Of a stretch of 64,000 nt of DNA, positions 1 through 8,865 are shown piece by piece (the first letter of the stretch is position 1; each line of letters starts with the position of its first letter). The stretch comes from Nostoc sp. TCL26-01 (GTDB lineage: Bacteria > Cyanobacteriota > Cyanobacteriia > Cyanobacteriales > Nostocaceae), in NCBI RefSeq assembly GCF_013393945.1, contig NZ_CP040297.1:2806804-2870803 (forward strand). The letters run 5' to 3'. The notes below the pieces were generated by a model. The model had not been told where the DNA came from, ran no database searches, and was given only the letters and a program-made list of their open reading frames with translations. A program made the position numbers and the translations under genes.

Positions 1-91
1 TTTCAATATTTAGCCACCAACCAACTAATACCAAGCTGCCAAAAAAGACAGCGATCGCACTTACCAACCTTGCTACCAGTAAACTGTGCAT
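1..91 (-). CDS. N-terminus of a membrane protein, possibly a sensor kinase (partial, runs off the window)
   Basis: On the minus strand an ATG at 91-89 opens a frame of 30 codons that leaves the window uninterrupted. It begins MHSLLVARLVSAIAV and continues with a hydrophobic stretch ending GWWLNIE. A short basic start followed by one membrane helix and a G-W-x-x-x-I motif resembles the N-termini of cyanobacterial multi-domain sensor histidine kinases, but only the first helix is visible, so the family is a guess. The 880 bases upstream of it are non-coding, which fits a divergent arrangement with the phosphorylase gene. Confidence 0.4.
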   Translation of the reverse strand, partial: MHSLLVARLVSAIAVFFGSLVLVGWWLNIE

Positions 92-977
92 ACTTTGCAA
101 TCGCAGGCAGGTGATTTTTATCACTGAATCTATAACCGCGTTAAGTCTATTTTACTTTGTTTAAGATTTTTTGCGGTTGCCATAATTTCATATCCTAAGA
201 TTAAAATTAAATCACAGAAATTTTTATCTATCTATGTGCATATTTTTTGTGGCCAAATGCAGACAGCAGAAAAAAATCGCCGTCAAGCTTTGATCGCTGG
301 ACATTCGAGCTAGCGGCTATGTCTGATACTACTCTAGCGTCTAGCCCTGGTCATTTTTGATCCTTAATCCTTTATTAAGAGGCACAAAATTAAGAGTTAA
401 TGGCAGTAATATGACTGCAATCAATCACTGAGAACACTTGTTGTATTTTATGCAGTTTAATTAAAAACTAATTTTAATTACTCAGCAGATATAGGTTGGG
501 TTAAGCACATCGCAACCCAACATCGATACTGAAAGCTTAACCGATATTTTGGTGTTGGGTTTCCCAAAGCCTCAACCCAACCTACCGATATTACGCGAGT
601 TTTTTGTTAAGTATTCAACAAATGTTAACAATGCAACAAGTAAGTTAAACTCTTGTCAAGTAATTTGATAGAAAAAAGTGTCAAAAACCTCGAAAAACAA
701 GGATAATCTCTACAAGGCATAAACAATAGAAGTTATTCACGCCGGACAAAATTTGTTGACAATAGACGGTTCCATATTCAGGTGATAGCTAACTCTTGAA
801 AGCTGAAACTCAATAAACCTGAATAAGTTCTGATGGGGAGTAAATATTTAAGTGAATTGAATCAAATTTAGAGATCCATTGATGTTCTGTTGGTGTCAAC
901 AAAGCAGAGGATATCTTTCATCATCTGGGGTAGCAGCAAGAGTCACACCCCGCAATTTAACAGAAATTTCACAACAG
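92..977. other. Long intergenic region upstream of the phosphorylase gene
   Basis: No convincing gene is seen. It holds one dispersed GTTGGGTT repeat (491-586, listed separately) and AT-rich DNA. A TTGACA hexamer lies at 755-760, but no good -10 element follows at the usual spacing, so no promoter is called. Being flanked by divergently oriented genes, the region should carry promoters for both. Confidence 0.4.
491..586. repeat. Dispersed GTTGGGTT / AACCCAAC inverted repeat
   Basis: AGGTTGGGTT near 493 is matched by AACCCAACCTACC near 574, with an inner GTTGGGTTTC / AACCCAAC pair. Similar elements occur at 7767-7842 and 9504-9534, always between genes, so this is a dispersed repeat family rather than a gene-specific site. 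Confidence 0.6.
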
Positions 978-3206
978 ATGACGCAGCATTTTATGACTAA
1001 TAGCAGTGCAAATACAGCAGCCATACATTTAAGTCAAAAGTTACCTTCTCCATTGAAACGCCTAGCAGATTTAGCTTACAACTACTGGTGGAGTTGGAGT
1101 GGCGATCGCCTGGCGTTATTCCAAGCCATTGATCCCCAAGAATGGGAACGGTGCGGACATAACCCAGTCTCCATTCTCGAATCTGCAAGTTACGAACGTC
1201 TCACCCAATTGGCAGAAGATCCATTCTATCTCAAGCAAGTTTCTGCCTTAGCGCAGGAGTTTGACGAGTACATGAACCAAAAAGACACTTGGGTGAGTCG
1301 AGTCGCACCACAAGTTACCAAAGACAATCCCATCGCTTATTTTTGTGCAGAATTTGGTATCCATGAATCCCTACCAGTTTACTCTGGTGGTTTGGGAATT
1401 CTCGCTGGGGATCACCTGAAATCATCCTCAGATTTAGGTGTACCGATGGTAGCGATTGGCTTACTGTATCGCCAAGGTTACTTTCGCCAACGCTTAAGTC
1501 GTCAGGGTTGGCAAGAAGATTATTACATAGATAATATCTTTGACCGGATGCCCATTGAGTTGATGAAAAATCCTCAAGGGGAACCCCTAACAATTCAATT
1601 AGAGATTCGCCACAGACAGGTAAAAGTGCAAATCTGGCGAGTGCAAGTAGGACGAGTCAGCTTATATCTACTAGATAGCGATCGCCATGACAATGATCCC
1701 ATAGATCGTTGGCTGACTGGACACTTGTACGGCGGTAACTCAGAAACTCGCATCGCTCAAGAAGTCGTCTTAGGAATTGGTGGTGTCCGCGCCTTAACAG
1801 CCTTGGGAATCAAACCCTCAGTCTACCACCTCAACGAAGGACACGCGGCTTTCTGTACTCTAGAAGTTGCTCGTCAAGAAATCGAACGCACTGGCAAATC
1901 CTTCTACGATATCGAAGCCACCGTCCGTAATAGTTGTGTATTCACCACCCATACACCCGTTCCCGCCGGTCATGATGTCTTCTCACCCGACTTAATCGAC
2001 TCCTACTTCGCGCAATACTGGCCACAATTGAGTCTATCCCGCGAACAATTTTTAGCATTAGGCGCACGTCGATTAGGCGATCCCTGGGAACCCTTCGGGA
2101 TGACTGTCTTAGCCTTGCGGATGTCCCGTGCTTGTAACGGTGTGAGTGAACTCCACGGTCAAGTTTCTCGCAAAATGTGGACAGTCCTGTATCCTCATCG
2201 TTCAGAAGACAAAGTACCCATTGGTTATATCACTAATGGCGTTCATGCACCGACTTGGACAGCACCATTGTTAGCCGACTTGTACAATCAATACCTGGGT
2301 GCAGACTGGAGAACTCACGCTGTTGATCCCCAAATGTGGGCAAAAGTTGACAATATTCCTGACGAGGAATTGTGGTCACGTCATCTGATCCTCAAAGAAA
2401 GATTAGTAGCTTACACTCGATATAAAGTCAGGAAAGCGCGGGAACAACGAGGTGAAGACTATCAACTCATCCAAGCCAGCGATAGTTTACTTGATCCCAA
2501 AATCTTGACAATTGGTTTTGCTAGACGCTTTAGTCCCTACAAACGCGGGGATTTGATTCTCCGTGACGCACAACGGGCGCTGAAAATTTTCAGCAACGCC
2601 CAACGTCCAGTACAAATTGTCTTTGCTGGGAAAGCGCACCCAGCCGATGAAGAAGGTAAGCGGATTATCCAACGCCTGATGGAATGGTGTCATAATTCCG
2701 GTATTATCAACCGAGTTGCCTTTATTGAAGACTATGACATTTACACCGGACAAAAACTAGTCCAAGGCGTAGATGTATGGCTGAACAATCCCCGTCGTCC
2801 CCTAGAAGCTTCCGGAACAAGTGGACAAAAAGTCTGCTTCAACGGCGGGATCAATTGCAGCGTCCTGGACGGCTGGTGGTGCGAAGGCTATCAAGCTGGT
2901 GCAGACGGTAAGGGGATCAACGGTTGGGCAATTGGGGAAGATGCTCATACAAGCGATCAAGAATTACAAGACCGCATTGACTCCCAATCTCTTTATCATC
3001 TACTAGAAGAGGAAATCGTTCCTCTATACTACGATCAAGATGCCCAAGGTATCCCCCATCGTTGGGTGCAGATGATGAAAGCATCGATCAAAACTAATGC
3101 ACCCCTATTCAATACAGACAGAATGATTGCCGATTACGTTACCCAGGTGTACGTTCCCGAAATTTCCACTGTCGTACAACCAATTTTGGCTAAAGTTCTG
3201 CTCTAA
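978..3206 (+). CDS. glgP: Alpha-glucan phosphorylase (GT35 family)
   Basis: Releases glucose-1-phosphate from glycogen or maltodextrins with pyridoxal phosphate in the cytoplasm. The 742-residue protein belongs to the short alpha-glucan phosphorylase type: an N-terminal segment with LAYNYWWSWSGDR, an ENPIAYFCAEFG-like stretch (here DNPIAYFCAEFGIHESLP), HLNEGHAAF, and the pyridoxal site EASGTSGQKVCFNGG with the expected Schiff-base lysine at about residue 618. The frame is open from 879, but the first 33 codons are unlike the family, so the ATG at 978 (MTQHFMTNSS) is preferred; a further ATG lies four codons on. A strong terminator follows at 3233-3260, so it looks monocistronic. Function is well supported; the exact start is not. 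Confidence 0.93.
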   Translation: MTQHFMTNSSANTAAIHLSQKLPSPLKRLADLAYNYWWSWSGDRLALFQAIDPQEWERCGHNPVSILESASYERLTQLAEDPFYLKQVSALAQEFDEYMNQKDTWVSRVAPQVTKDNPIAYFCAEFGIHESLPVYSGGLGILAGDHLKSSSDLGVPMVAIGLLYRQGYFRQRLSRQGWQEDYYIDNIFDRMPIELMKNPQGEPLTIQLEIRHRQVKVQIWRVQVGRVSLYLLDSDRHDNDPIDRWLTGHLYGGNSETRIAQEVVLGIGGVRALTALGIKPSVYHLNEGHAAFCTLEVARQEIERTGKSFYDIEATVRNSCVFTTHTPVPAGHDVFSPDLIDSYFAQYWPQLSLSREQFLALGARRLGDPWEPFGMTVLALRMSRACNGVSELHGQVSRKMWTVLYPHRSEDKVPIGYITNGVHAPTWTAPLLADLYNQYLGADWRTHAVDPQMWAKVDNIPDEELWSRHLILKERLVAYTRYKVRKAREQRGEDYQLIQASDSLLDPKILTIGFARRFSPYKRGDLILRDAQRALKIFSNAQRPVQIVFAGKAHPADEEGKRIIQRLMEWCHNSGIINRVAFIEDYDIYTGQKLVQGVDVWLNNPRRPLEASGTSGQKVCFNGGINCSVLDGWWCEGYQAGADGKGINGWAIGEDAHTSDQELQDRIDSQSLYHLLEEEIVPLYYDQDAQGIPHRWVQMMKASIKTNAPLFNTDRMIADYVTQVYVPEISTVVQPILAKVLL

Positions 3207-3232
3207 GTAATTACAAGTTTCCTGGTTCGGTC

Positions 3233-3260
3233 AAGGGGTAGGTCATCTACCCCTTTTTTA
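3233..3260 (+). terminator. Rho-independent terminator after glgP
   Basis: AAGGGGTAG and CTACCCCTT form a 9-bp stem with a five-base loop, followed by a T run, 26 bases past the glgP stop codon. Confidence 0.85.
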
Positions 3261-3303
3261 TTCATGAGCTAGTTTCCAAAACCAATCACTACGACGATGA
3301 GAA

Positions 3304-3403
3304 ATATAGCAAGGGACTGGGGACTGGGGACTGGGTGAAAAGTCTTTTGGTGTCTAAGTTTTATTATCTCTTGATGTCCTAACCAGCTTGGCTGTTGCTA
3401 TAT
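3304..3403. repeat. 100-bp MITE-like dispersed repeat with ATATAGCAA ends
   Basis: ATATAGCAA at 3304-3312 is mirrored by TTGCTATAT at 3395-3403. Inside the left end is a GGGGACT tandem run of the same kind as the intergenic arrays elsewhere in the window. No open frame of note. It lies between two convergent genes. Confidence 0.5.
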
Positions 3404-3481
3404 CTTTAAGGCTGATATCATCATCAGCAACCAAAGTGGCTTGGGTAGAGCGATGATTGGCGTTACTACTCAAACCCCAGC

Positions 3482-4168
3482 CTATGTCCCATAAATCAGG
3501 ATAAAATTATTGGCAGGTAGATCCACTGTTTCTTTCAATGCCAGTCCATAGTTATTAGCAGCTTTGCTAATGTCTGCAATATCTTTGAGTCCCCATTCTG
3601 GGACTCCGTAGGAGCGAAGCGTCCGGTCAAATTCCTCATTTGATGGGGTTGTAAACGTACCATTGACTTTGAATGGACCGTAAATATATAAAGACCCACC
3701 CTCACTTAAATGGCTTGCAGCTATGTTGGCAATGCCATCAGCAATAGCAACGGGTGCGACCTGAAAGATATTGATGACGAAAGCGGCATCAAATTTTTTG
3801 CCCTCTAAAGCAGACCATGTTTCTGGTGCAGTCAGATCCAGCTTGATGGGCGACTGAACGTTTTTAGCACCTGTTTGTTGGGTTGATTGTCTAATCGTTT
3901 CCAAGACTTCCTCGTTTAGATCAGAGGGCTGAAAATTCAGATTCGGAAAATGGGGCGCAAAGTAATGAATGTGAAAACCGCTACCTGAAGCAAACTCCAG
4001 AACCTGACCTTTGCCCTGAGGAAATTTATCCTTAAAGACATTCAGAATTGGATTACAGTTACGTTTACCTGCCCAAGCAACATAAGGGCTTAATGGATGT
4101 GGATCAAGGGTTGGCTTTTCATCAAGTGAAGGAATTTCTTCAGTATTAGATAATTCTAGTTGAGACAT
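3482..4168 (-). CDS. DUF938-family class I SAM-dependent methyltransferase
   Basis: A 228-residue Rossmann-fold protein. An N-terminal block LSPYVAWAGKRNCNPIL is followed by the SAM-binding motif I VLEFASGSG (residues 57-65), a motif-II-like PSDLNEE and AAFVINIFQVAP. This arrangement is characteristic of DUF938 proteins, whose substrate is not established. Near the C-terminus the segment encoding RSYGVPEWG contains a GC-rich block similar to a dispersed intergenic repeat (see findings). The YdhR-like gene lies 48 bases upstream on the same strand, so they may be co-transcribed. Confidence 0.8.
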   Translation of the reverse strand: MSQLELSNTEEIPSLDEKPTLDPHPLSPYVAWAGKRNCNPILNVFKDKFPQGKGQVLEFASGSGFHIHYFAPHFPNLNFQPSDLNEEVLETIRQSTQQTGAKNVQSPIKLDLTAPETWSALEGKKFDAAFVINIFQVAPVAIADGIANIAASHLSEGGSLYIYGPFKVNGTFTTPSNEEFDRTLRSYGVPEWGLKDIADISKAANNYGLALKETVDLPANNFILIYGT

Positions 4169-4216
4169 CGTTATTTCTGTATTGTATTAATTTGCATTCA
4201 GTTCCAAGGCGGCCGT

Positions 4217-4537
4217 TTATCGAGAGGTAGTCAAATAAAACGGAGAACCAATATCAGCACTAGCTTCTTTCGTGACAATGCCGTCAAAAAGCTTTACCGA
4301 TAGCGTTCCATTGATTTGCTTGGTAAATGGAATCAATAAACCATCAATGTAATTTTGGGCATTCTTAAGCGAATCAAATTCATAGAATCCGCCAACAGTA
4401 TTGGTATTGATTCCGCTTAACCAAGTCTTAGAGATTAATCCTGCAAACTTTTTCATTTCCGCATTGATTGGCACCCAATCAATTTCGGTGAATGGCACTG
4501 AAACTTGATACTCAGCATAGATAAACACCTGACTCAT
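4217..4537 (-). CDS. YdhR-like dimeric alpha/beta-barrel protein (putative monooxygenase family)
   Basis: The 106-residue protein has the look of the YdhR family: an opening beta strand (VFIYAEYQVSVPF), a central KTWLSGINTNTVGGFYEFDS block, then DSLKNAQNYIDG. YdhR-type proteins are small dimeric ferredoxin-like barrels with unproven oxygenase activity. The ATG at 4537 follows a purine-rich stretch. It precedes the DUF938 methyltransferase gene in the same direction. No catalytic residue can be assigned from sequence alone. Confidence 0.65.
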   Translation of the reverse strand: MSQVFIYAEYQVSVPFTEIDWVPINAEMKKFAGLISKTWLSGINTNTVGGFYEFDSLKNAQNYIDGLLIPFTKQINGTLSVKLFDGIVTKEASADIGSPFYLTTSR

Positions 4538-4915
4538 AATCTTGATCCTGCAATTTTACAACGTCCGTAGAATCTTGAAATAAATCGTTTGTAGCGATAA
4601 AATCCGCTTTGTCGGTGGAGACATTAACAAAGGAATTGTTTCACTTTTTTAGCTTGAAGGAACTTTTTTTCGATATTATATTTGACATTATCTCACAGCA
4701 AACGTGGTGTTAGCTTTTCATTTTTGAGATAGGGATTAATTTTGTCATGACTAATCTGCTCTAAATGATCTGTCTTTCTTTGTGACAGTGTAATTAATCT
4801 GACTACTTAATAGCGATCGCAGCTAAAATTCTTTGTCAAAGAAACAGTAGAGACGTTGCATTGCAACGTCTCTACATAATTTATATGTATGATGATTAAC
4901 ATGAAATGGTATTAA
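4538..4915. other. Intergenic region with a dispersed palindrome
   Basis: Contains no supported gene. It holds a HIP1 octamer and the palindrome at 4847-4875. The part next to the YdhR-like gene should carry the promoter for the two minus-strand genes below it. Confidence 0.5.
4847..4875. repeat. Perfect 14-bp-arm palindrome GTAGAGACGTTGCA
   Basis: GTAGAGACGTTGCA and TGCAACGTCTCTAC flank a single T. It lies 41 bases past the panB stop codon and could act as a hairpin for that transcript, but it lacks a T tract and resembles a palindrome common between cyanobacterial genes. Confidence 0.7.
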
Positions 4916-5686
4916 CTAGGGAAACTTTTTATCCCGTACTTCTTGTGCATAATCTTGAACAGCTTGAGTAATCGTCTGTCGCAAATTTGTATAGACTTTG
5001 GCAAAGGGTGGCTGTTTTTCTAATAACCCAAGTACATCAGATGTTACTAAAACTTGTCCATCACAATGAATTCCAGCACCGATACCAATTGTAGGAATAC
5101 TAATTTTTTGTGTAATCTGCATTGCCAAATCTGCGGGTATATGCTCCAGTAGCAAGGCAAAAGCACCTGCTTGTTCGAGAGCGATCGCTTCTTGTAAAAT
5201 CCGGGTACTGGCTGCTTGTGTCTTACCCTGTTGTCGTAATCCCAGTTGATGTACTGATTGGGGTGTCAAACCTACATGACCCATAACTGGTATTCCTGCT
5301 TTGACTAACCGAGCCACAGTTTCTACCATTTCTGGATAACCACCCTCTAATTTTACCCCTTGCGCTCCCGTCTCCTTCAACACCCTACCCGCCGAATGTA
5401 TTGCCTGTTGGATACTTTCTTGATAACTCAAAAACGGTAAATCAACCAGCAAAAAAGCTCGTTTCACCCCGCGACGCACAGCTTTAGCATGGTAGATGAT
5501 CTCATCTAAAGTGATGGGCAATGTAGTTTCATGGCCCCAAACCACAGCCATCGAGTCACCCACCAGGATTAAGTCTACACCAGCCGCATCGAGAATTTGG
5601 GCGATCGCATAATCCCATGCAGTCAACGCCACAATCGAACGTCCCTGCTGTTTCCATTGAATTAACTGCTGTGTAGTAACTGACAT
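4916..5686 (-). CDS. panB: 3-methyl-2-oxobutanoate hydroxymethyltransferase
   Basis: First step of pantothenate synthesis: transfers a hydroxymethyl group from methylene-tetrahydrofolate to alpha-ketoisovalerate to give ketopantoate. At 256 residues it has the family length. Visible signatures are [11 protein letters not shown], the metal-binding [12 protein letters not shown] (D44) and VDLPF (D82), VKLEGG (E114), [15 protein letters not shown] (catalytic-type E181) and [15 protein letters not shown]. The ATG at 5686 is immediately preceded by repeat DNA. No panC is seen nearby. Identification is firm. Confidence 0.95.
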   Translation of the reverse strand: MSVTTQQLIQWKQQGRSIVALTAWDYAIAQILDAAGVDLILVGDSMAVVWGHETTLPITLDEIIYHAKAVRRGVKRAFLLVDLPFLSYQESIQQAIHSAGRVLKETGAQGVKLEGGYPEMVETVARLVKAGIPVMGHVGLTPQSVHQLGLRQQGKTQAASTRILQEAIALEQAGAFALLLEHIPADLAMQITQKISIPTIGIGAGIHCDGQVLVTSDVLGLLEKQPPFAKVYTNLRQTITQAVQDYAQEVRDKKFP

Positions 5687-5702
5687 TTTAAATTAGGGGA
5701 TA

Positions 5703-5826
5703 GGGGATAGGGAAGAGTGATTAGTCAATAGTCATTGGTCAATAGTCATTGGTCATTGGTCAATAGTCAATGGTCATTAGTCAACAGATTATCTTCTTGT
5801 CTCTCACTCCCTCACTCCCTCACTCC
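5703..5826. repeat. Tandem heptamer (GTCATTG/GTCAATA) and octamer (CTCACTCC) arrays
   Basis: About nine degenerate heptamers of the GTCATTG/GTCAATA type are followed by CTCACTCC units. It is the first of a family of arrays found in most larger gaps of this window, consistent with Nostoc STRR sequences. Confidence 0.8.
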
Positions 5827-5829
5827 TTG

Positions 5830-5870
5830 ACTCAGCACGGGCTGAACGCCCCGCTTCCGCTAACAGCACT
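5830..5870 (-). repeat. Dispersed repeat R1 (AGCGGAAGCGGGGCGTTTAG core), copy 1
   Basis: The 41-base unit runs from ACTCAGCACGGG to TAACAGCACT on the plus strand. Other copies lie at 43740-43780, 55155-55192, 55745-55784 and 55876-55916. The core can fold as GGGC-GTTTA-GCCC. Confidence 0.8.
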
Positions 5871-5883
5871 CATGACTCAGCAC

Positions 5884-6993
5884 TTATTTAACAGCACGAC
5901 TAAAAGCCAAATGAGGTTTTGCACTGTCCATTTTGGGCATTAACCAAGCTAGACCTTCACTAGTACCAATCCATAGTTTACTAGCTACATCTGGTACAAG
6001 AGCCAAAACTCGGCTAGAAGGAAGTCCGGCGACTTCATCTAAAACAGCACCTGTGTTTGGATTTAATCGTAACAAACCATTGTTCGTACCGACCCAAACA
6101 CTACCATCTTGAGCAAAACGCACTGCGGTGACGTTTTTACCTCGTAAACGAGCTACAGAGCGCAAAACCACACCAGTTTTGGGATTAATTACCAATAGAT
6201 TATTCGGCATTCCTGCCCAAATCAACCCATCTGGACTAATAGCCAAGGCTTGAACAGTTGTACCGGGTAAATCATTAATCCGCTTCATAATTAAAGCATT
6301 AGCGGTATTGACTCGCACAACTCCATCTAGAGTTCCTACCCACAACTGACCTTCAGCATCTAAAGTCAAAGTGTTAGCACTTACCCCTGGTAAATTTTTG
6401 ACTGTTGTCATAATCAAGCCTTGGTCGGGACTCACCAAAGCCAAGCCGTTATCAGTTCCCGTCCACAGGTAACCCCGCTTGTCTATTAACAGTGACAACA
6501 CCCGTTTAGAAGGTAAAAATAAATTTTGAGCTGTAATTTCATTAGTCCGGGGTTCGACACGCATCAGTCCTTCATAACTCCCCACCCACAAACGCCCAAC
6601 TTTATCTTGAGCTAACGCACCAATAGCCACATTAGGCAAACTAACACGAGCTAAAATCTTACCTGTTTTTGGGTCAATCCGCGATAACCCCCGCCAAGAA
6701 CCCACCCAGAGATTACCAGCAAAATCTCCCAGCAAGTTACTCACACGGTAATCAGTTTCTACTGTACGTTCTTCTATGTCCCGTTGGTCTGGCAAGGGGG
6801 CTACTCGCGGTGGTGGTGCAGATGCTGGATAGGCGGGTGTTAATTCCGATGGTTTGACATTGAGAGGGTTACTATTTTTTGTTGGGGTAGTTGCTGGTAT
6901 AGCGATCGCCACATCCACTACATTTGGCAACCCTACCAATCCCATCAATGAAGCGCTAATTAATAAATTACGACACCTACGTAAGTATATCAC
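5884..6993 (-). CDS. Secreted seven-blade propeller protein (two-component-regulator-propeller type repeats)
   Basis: A 369-residue protein starting at a GTG (6993) preceded by GAGGAAAG. Residues 1-31 form a signal peptide (RRCRNLLISASLMGLVGL then an alanine-rich cleavage region). After a proline-rich linker come seven repeats of the form LWVGT..GL.R..P.TG (LWVGSWRGLSRI, LWVGSYEGLMRV, LWTGTDNGLALV, LWVGTLDGVVRV, IWAGMPNNLLVI, VWVGTNNGLLRL, LWIGTSEGLAWL), which would close one beta-propeller. These repeats are typical of the sensor domains of hybrid two-component proteins, but no kinase domain is attached here. It is likely a periplasmic or outer binding scaffold; the ligand is unknown. Confidence 0.75.
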   Translation of the reverse strand: MIYLRRCRNLLISASLMGLVGLPNVVDVAIAIPATTPTKNSNPLNVKPSELTPAYPASAPPPRVAPLPDQRDIEERTVETDYRVSNLLGDFAGNLWVGSWRGLSRIDPKTGKILARVSLPNVAIGALAQDKVGRLWVGSYEGLMRVEPRTNEITAQNLFLPSKRVLSLLIDKRGYLWTGTDNGLALVSPDQGLIMTTVKNLPGVSANTLTLDAEGQLWVGTLDGVVRVNTANALIMKRINDLPGTTVQALAISPDGLIWAGMPNNLLVINPKTGVVLRSVARLRGKNVTAVRFAQDGSVWVGTNNGLLRLNPNTGAVLDEVAGLPSSRVLALVPDVASKLWIGTSEGLAWLMPKMDSAKPHLAFSRAVK

Positions 6994-7454
6994 GGTCTTC
7001 TTTCCTCTAGAAACACTTTACCTTGAGGGTTGAAAGTGTATATAGTCTCAAAAACTTTATCCACTCCAGCCCCTTATAATTCAATACGGTTCAGTTAGTA
7101 GAACCCAATTCTTTTAGATCCCCCTAAATCCACGCCACTTGCTTCAAGTCGGCAGAGCCGCCCAACGCAGTGGCTCCCCTTAAAAAGGGGGACTTTGAAT
7201 TTAATTCCCCCCTTTTTAAGGGGGGCTAGGGGGGATCAGAAGCTTAACTGAACCGTATTGCCTTATAATTAGCCATCGCCGCAATGGGCTTTGACTTAGT
7301 TTGAGTATTCCCTTAATTTCAGTAGTTCGCACTTTGGCAAAAACTTTGTGATCTGCAATTTTTTAGCTGATCAACTTAAATCAGTTATCAGTTATCAGTG
7401 AAGAGTCCTTACCTTTATCTTGTGGTTTCCCCTACTCCCTGACACGCAGTTTGA
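6994..7454. other. Intergenic region carrying a MITE and an ATCAGTT tandem
   Basis: Besides the MITE at 7082-7260 there is a short ATCAGTT tandem at about 7380-7400. No gene is seen. Confidence 0.6.
7082..7260. mobile_element. 179-bp MITE with 16-bp terminal inverted repeats and 10-bp target duplication
   Basis: The left end CAATACGGTTCAGTTA (7082-7097) is the exact reverse complement of the right end (7245-7260). The element is flanked on both sides by the direct repeat CCTTATAATT (7072-7081 and 7261-7270), a classic target-site duplication. The interior has no open frame; it contains CCCCTTAAAAAGGGG-type inverted repeats and GATCCCCC/GGGGGATC. It must depend on a transposase encoded elsewhere. 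A 10-bp duplication would suit an IS4-type transposase, but that is inference. Confidence 0.85.
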
Positions 7455-7715
7455 TTATTTTCTTTTTTGGCTTATTTGGTTTACCGTTCCTGGGGCTACA
7501 GTTTTGACTAAACCAGTCATTGCTAAAATCACACTGGCCATTCCTCCCATCAATAAGGAAGTTAAAATTGCGGCGGCGAGGATGATTTCTGTCGGACTGT
7601 AACCGTCGCGCATCCAAGCAGAGGGATTTTCCATTGCTGGGGGAGATGGGGGAATTAATTGTGAGGTTTGGGTAGATGGTTGGGAGTTGGGAGAAGTTTT
7701 TAGATGATTATTCAT
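7455..7715 (-). CDS. Small single-pass membrane protein of unknown function
   Basis: An 86-residue frame with an ATG at 7715 and AAGG a few bases upstream. The N-terminal 35 residues are polar and rich in Ser, Pro and Gln. From about residue 40 one hydrophobic helix follows (IILAAAILTSLLMGGMASVILAM), then a basic tail ending ISQKRK. The family is not recognised. Composition and a sensible start make it a plausible gene, but it could be a chance frame. Confidence 0.45.
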   Translation of the reverse strand: MNNHLKTSPNSQPSTQTSQLIPPSPPAMENPSAWMRDGYSPTEIILAAAILTSLLMGGMASVILAMTGLVKTVAPGTVNQISQKRK

Positions 7716-7766
7716 GGCGCAAACCTTGTGAAATTTACTGTTTTAATCTTGAAAAACATAATCTGC

Positions 7767-7842
7767 GTAGGTTGGGTTGACGCAAGGAAACCCAACATCA
7801 ACAAGGCTTTTGTTGGGTTGCGCGATCGCTCCACCTAACCTA
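7767..7842. repeat. Dispersed GTTGGGTT / AACCCAAC repeat
   Basis: GTAGGTTGGGTT at the left and CACCTAACCTAC at the right enclose further AAACCCAAC and GTTGGGTT segments and a HIP1 octamer. Same family as 491-586. Confidence 0.6.
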
Positions 7843-7947
7843 CTATGTAAATCGTATGTCTCCCCTCAAAGCCGGAGATCAATGGATATGTATAAATTTG
7901 ATAGAAAAAAGTAGAATAAAGTAGAAAAGTTTCAGTTCGTCTATGCA

Positions 7948-8865
7948 ATGGATGATTTTCTAACCGAAGAAGCTACCAAACATGGGTTGAATGAAGACGA
8001 AAAAAAAGCTTTTTTAGCGCGTTTGCGAACTGATGATGAGGACGTGAAAGTTGCCGATGAAATTAATATGGGCATTGCGTCTTTCAAAAATTACATGGCA
8101 TCACTCTATCAATTGACAGGAAAGTATAGTGAAGCCGAACCTCTGTTTCAGCAAGCTTTGGAAATCAGCAAACACCAGTTAGGAGAAGAACATCCCGATG
8201 TTGCCAATAGCCTGAATTGTCTGGCATTACTCTATCGATCGACAGGAAAGTACAGTGAAGCTGAACCCCTGTTTCAGCAAGCTTTGAAAATCAGGAAACA
8301 CCACTTAGGCGCAGAACATCCATCTGTTGTCGCTAACCTGAATAATCTGGCATTACTTTACTGTGAGACAGGAAGGTACAGTGAAGCTGAACCCCTGTTT
8401 CAGCAAGCTTTGGAAATTAAAAAACGCCTGTTAGGCGCAGAACATCCCAATATCGCCACTAGCCTGCATAATCTAGCAGACCTCTACTACGCGACAAGAA
8501 GGTACAGTGAAGCTGAACTCTTTTATCAGCAAGCTTTAGAACTAATGAAACGCCTGTTAGGCGCAAAACATTGTCATGTCGCCTGTAGCTTGAACAATCT
8601 AGGAGAACTCTACCGTGCGACAGGAAGGTACAGTGAAGCCGAACTTCTGTTTCAGGAAGCTCTAGAAATCAGGAAACACCAGTTAGGAGCAGAACATCCC
8701 GATGTCGCCAATAGCCTGAATAATCTGGCAGAACTCTACCGTGCGACAGGAAGATACGGTGAAGCCAAACTTCTGTATCAGCAAGCTTTAGCAATTTGTG
8801 AGCGTAGTTTGGGTGTAGCTCATCCCCATACAATAAGAGTCCGGGAGAATATGCACAATTTTTAA
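7948..8865 (+). CDS. Kinesin-light-chain-type TPR protein with possible N-terminal helix-turn-helix
   Basis: A 305-residue protein. Residues 50-295 consist of six 42-residue tetratricopeptide repeats of the form LA.LY..TG.YSEAEPLFQQALEI, separated by LGAEHP(D)VA, the TPR_12/kinesin-light-chain pattern; such arrays bind peptides or partner proteins. The first 55 residues (MDDFLTEEATKHGLN, then VADEINMGIASFKNYMASLY) resemble a LuxR-like helix-turn-helix, an idea rather than a firm call. The repeats are close to identical at the DNA level, so copy number may vary between strains. No neighbour in the same direction suggests a partner. Confidence 0.7.
   Translation: MDDFLTEEATKHGLNEDEKKAFLARLRTDDEDVKVADEINMGIASFKNYMASLYQLTGKYSEAEPLFQQALEISKHQLGEEHPDVANSLNCLALLYRSTGKYSEAEPLFQQALKIRKHHLGAEHPSVVANLNNLALLYCETGRYSEAEPLFQQALEIKKRLLGAEHPNIATSLHNLADLYYATRRYSEAELFYQQALELMKRLLGAKHCHVACSLNNLGELYRATGRYSEAELLFQEALEIRKHQLGAEHPDVANSLNNLAELYRATGRYGEAKLLYQQALAICERSLGVAHPHTIRVRENMHNF

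Noticed and set aside
755..790. Sigma-70-like promoter at TTGACA 755-760 for glgP
   Set aside because: No acceptable -10 hexamer at 16-18 bases; too weak to call.
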